Positions 40,215 through 41,385 of a stretch of DNA of 41,385 bases are shown here, in pieces. The position numbers were made by a program, and so were the translations under genes. This DNA comes from CALEAR01 sp035301485 (GTDB taxonomy: Bacteria > Pseudomonadota > Gammaproteobacteria > Pseudomonadales > Alcanivoracaceae): the NCBI GenBank assembly GCA_035301485.1, contig DATGUF010000008.1, forward strand, positions 1 through 41,385, given 5' to 3'. Positions within the stretch are counted from its first letter, which is position 1, and every line of letters starts with the position of its first letter. Below the pieces are notes generated by a model, which saw only the letters and a list, made by a program, of their open reading frames with translations, was not told the DNA's origin and made no database searches.

Positions 40215-40408
40215 CCACGAGGGTCAGTAACGTAAATCCGTGAAGGCGGTTCCAGCGCCTTTGCGCTGTTTCTAGCAGTTTAAACACCATAGCTAGTGTG
40301 GTGTTTCTTGAGCCGCAGTTGCGTGTTTTATTAGTGCGTAAACGCACTGTAGCGAACGCGGATTCAATCGGGTTAGTGGTGCGTATGCTGGTCCAGTGTT
40401 CTGGTGGG
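40150..40408 (-). mobile_element. IS256-family transposase, C-terminal remnant
   Basis: On the minus strand an open frame reads PPEHWTSIRTTNPIESAFAT, VRLRTNKTRNCGSRNTTLAM, VFKLLETAQRRWNRLHGF and ends DAA-stop at 40150. This is the conserved end of mutator-type IS256 transposases, with the R-T-T-N-P-I-E-S motif carrying the catalytic Glu. The frame begins after a stop near 40409, so the N-terminal three quarters are missing. It marks the right end of the cassette array. Confidence 0.85.
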
Positions 40409-40440
40409 GGCTACCTAAACACAAGCTATTACTAACCCTC

Positions 40441-40463
40441 AAGGCTACTTCGGTAGCCTTTTT
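40441..40463 (+). terminator. Intrinsic terminator
   Basis: AAGGCTAC (40441-40448), tetraloop TTCG and GTAGCCTT (40453-40460) followed by five Ts. It would stop transcription leaving the cassette array before the outer-membrane gene. Confidence 0.93.
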
Positions 40464-40582
40464 CTTTTATATTTTTACACTGTGATAAGCACTATGCCGC
40501 GGTGCATCTCAACGCCCCACTCAATCCAAAGCCTTGCAGCTAGATAAAAATGCAAAAACGCAGCGTAAAAACATTCGCCATA

Positions 40583-40632
40583 ATCTAAAAACATTTAGAT
40601 GTGTATTTATCACAAAGACACTAGATGTCTTT
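40583..40632. promoter_or_regulatory. Two adjacent inverted repeats upstream of the outer-membrane gene
   Basis: ATCTAAA/TTTAGAT (40583-40600, 4-base spacer) and AAAGACA/TGTCTTT (40614-40632, 5-base spacer) lie 75-125 bp before the start of the beta-barrel gene. Both contain the shared GATGT half. TATAAT at 40645-40650 is a possible -10. This looks like a regulated promoter; the regulator is unknown. Confidence 0.4.
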
Positions 40633-40706
40633 AACAATATTTAATATAATTAAAAACTTGGCTATAAGAGTTTGACTCACTATTTATTTAATATGGAATT
40701 TATAAA

Positions 40707-41351
40707 ATGAAAAAAATTGCTCTGGCTGCAACCATTGGTTTTTTAGGCTTCTCTCAAGCATCATTTGCTAATGAGCTGAATTTTTACGGCGGATTGGATT
40801 TGGGGTTTTCTACATCAGACTATATTGATGATTTGGCAAGCGATGCAGCTAAGCATGAACAAAATTATATAGGCGACCCTGATTTTTCAATTACAGGCAA
40901 GGCTGATACGTCAAATACCGCTTTTCGTTTGTTGGGCGGCTTACACCTCAATGAAAGCTGGGGAATACAAGCTAGCTATGTCAATTTTGGCAAGTATTCA
41001 GCAAAGGTTGAGGGCTATTATCAAGGTAATTTTGTCGATAGTGAGAGTCTTAGTTTTAAGACGCATGGTTTTTATATAGATGGTGTTTACACGCATGCAT
41101 TGCAAAACCAGAAAACCAAACTATTTGGTGAACTAGGGCTGGGTCAAACTGAAATAAAACTTGATGGTGAATCTAGCTCTGGATCCACATTGCACATCGG
41201 TGTAGGTGTTAAATATGCAGTCAATGACAATATCGATTTAAAAGCCAGTGCTCACCGCTATTTCGTTAAAGCTGAAGATATTCATGGGAAGGAAAAGCTT
41301 GGCGAGGCTCAAATAGGCTTCTACAGCATTGGAGCCGCATATAATTTTTAA
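40707..41351 (+). CDS. Small outer-membrane beta-barrel protein (OmpA/OmpX-like)
   Basis: 214 residues. A signal peptide (MKKIALAATIGFLGFSQASF, cleaved after about residue 22 at FANEL) precedes alternating beta strands: LNFYGGLDLGFSTS, SWGIQASYVNFG, GFYIDGVYTHAL, KLFGELGLGQTEIKL, STLHIGVGVKYAVND, and the end SIGAAYNF with the terminal Phe needed for outer-membrane assembly. Eight strands are expected. Such proteins act in surface stability, adhesion or defence against host factors; no specific role is visible. It lies 240 bp right of the terminator and may be resident chromosome or the end of the island. Confidence 0.85.
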   Translation: MKKIALAATIGFLGFSQASFANELNFYGGLDLGFSTSDYIDDLASDAAKHEQNYIGDPDFSITGKADTSNTAFRLLGGLHLNESWGIQASYVNFGKYSAKVEGYYQGNFVDSESLSFKTHGFYIDGVYTHALQNQKTKLFGELGLGQTEIKLDGESSSGSTLHIGVGVKYAVNDNIDLKASAHRYFVKAEDIHGKEKLGEAQIGFYSIGAAYNF

Positions 41352-41385
41352 GCTACCATCGTTAATTTAACCTATCTCAAGACAG

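Larger units (their letters stand above)
15915..40410. mobile_element. Genomic island downstream of tRNA-Lys (right end uncertain)
   Basis: From the tRNA onward the DNA is AT-richer than the left third and contains an integrase, AlpA, phage-satellite-type genes, restriction and toxin genes, pseudogene scars, a recombinase and integron cassettes. No second copy of the tRNA 3-prime end was seen in the window, so the right boundary may lie beyond position 41,385; the end given marks the last recognisable mobile sequence. Several independent acquisitions may be nested. Confidence 0.7.

Overview
This window comes from a Gram-negative gammaproteobacterium, most likely a marine member of the Pseudomonadales/Cellvibrionales. 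The evidence is the conserved order ruvC-ruvA-ruvB-ybgC-tolQ-tolR-tolA-tolB-pal-cpoB-queE-queC-tRNA-Lys, which is the arrangement known from Pseudomonas and its relatives, plus RfaH, OmlA-like and outer-membrane proteins. I could not assign a species from sequence alone.

Positions 1 to about 15,970 are ordinary chromosome with fairly GC-rich codon use. They hold, in order: a partial enoyl-CoA hydratase, a universal stress protein and a CynX-type MFS exporter (all minus strand); galE and rfaH, ended by a strong terminator; a divergent pair of a short-chain dehydrogenase and a carboxymuconolactone-decarboxylase-like protein; a secreted DUF4124 protein; and a short FtsZ-like GTPase-domain protein. 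Next come the Holliday-junction resolvase operon, the Tol-Pal envelope operon and two queuosine-precursor genes. The block closes with tRNA-Lys(UUU), whose equivalent in Pseudomonas aeruginosa is a known island insertion site.

From the tRNA onward the sequence is an AT-richer genomic island. Its left module (16.1-22.5 kb) looks like a satellite or integrative-element core: a DUF4102-type tyrosine integrase, a ribbon-helix-helix/coiled-coil protein, a short array of phased ACGTTA repeats ahead of a 548-residue winged-helix protein, three paralogues of the YagK/YfjJ (inovirus Gp2-like) family, and an AlpA regulator with a putative operator.

The middle (22.5-37.1 kb) is a layered defence island. 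Intact genes are fic-rhuM, a ParD/ParE-type toxin-antitoxin pair, a type III-like Mod/Res restriction pair, and a two-gene operon of a 71-residue membrane protein plus a 1894-residue helical-repeat protein with PIN-nuclease-like segments. Between them lie scars of lost genes: the start of a SNF2-type helicase, a decayed hsdM, a possible OLD/TOPRIM-like fragment and an out-of-frame stretch after res.

The right part (37.4-40.4 kb) has an orphan serine recombinase and then a cluster of integron gene cassettes without an integrase: a TIR-domain (Cap12-type) gene, a DUF3024 gene and a cassette gene cut by an IS256-family remnant, with two recognisable attC sites. The window ends with a terminator and a small outer-membrane beta-barrel gene. 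The right end of the island is not visible.

The most novel-looking items are the small membrane protein/giant TPR-PIN operon, whose two proteins share an NIQA motif; the cassette-borne TIR gene; the minimal FtsZ-like protein; and the three tandem YfjJ paralogues around AlpA.
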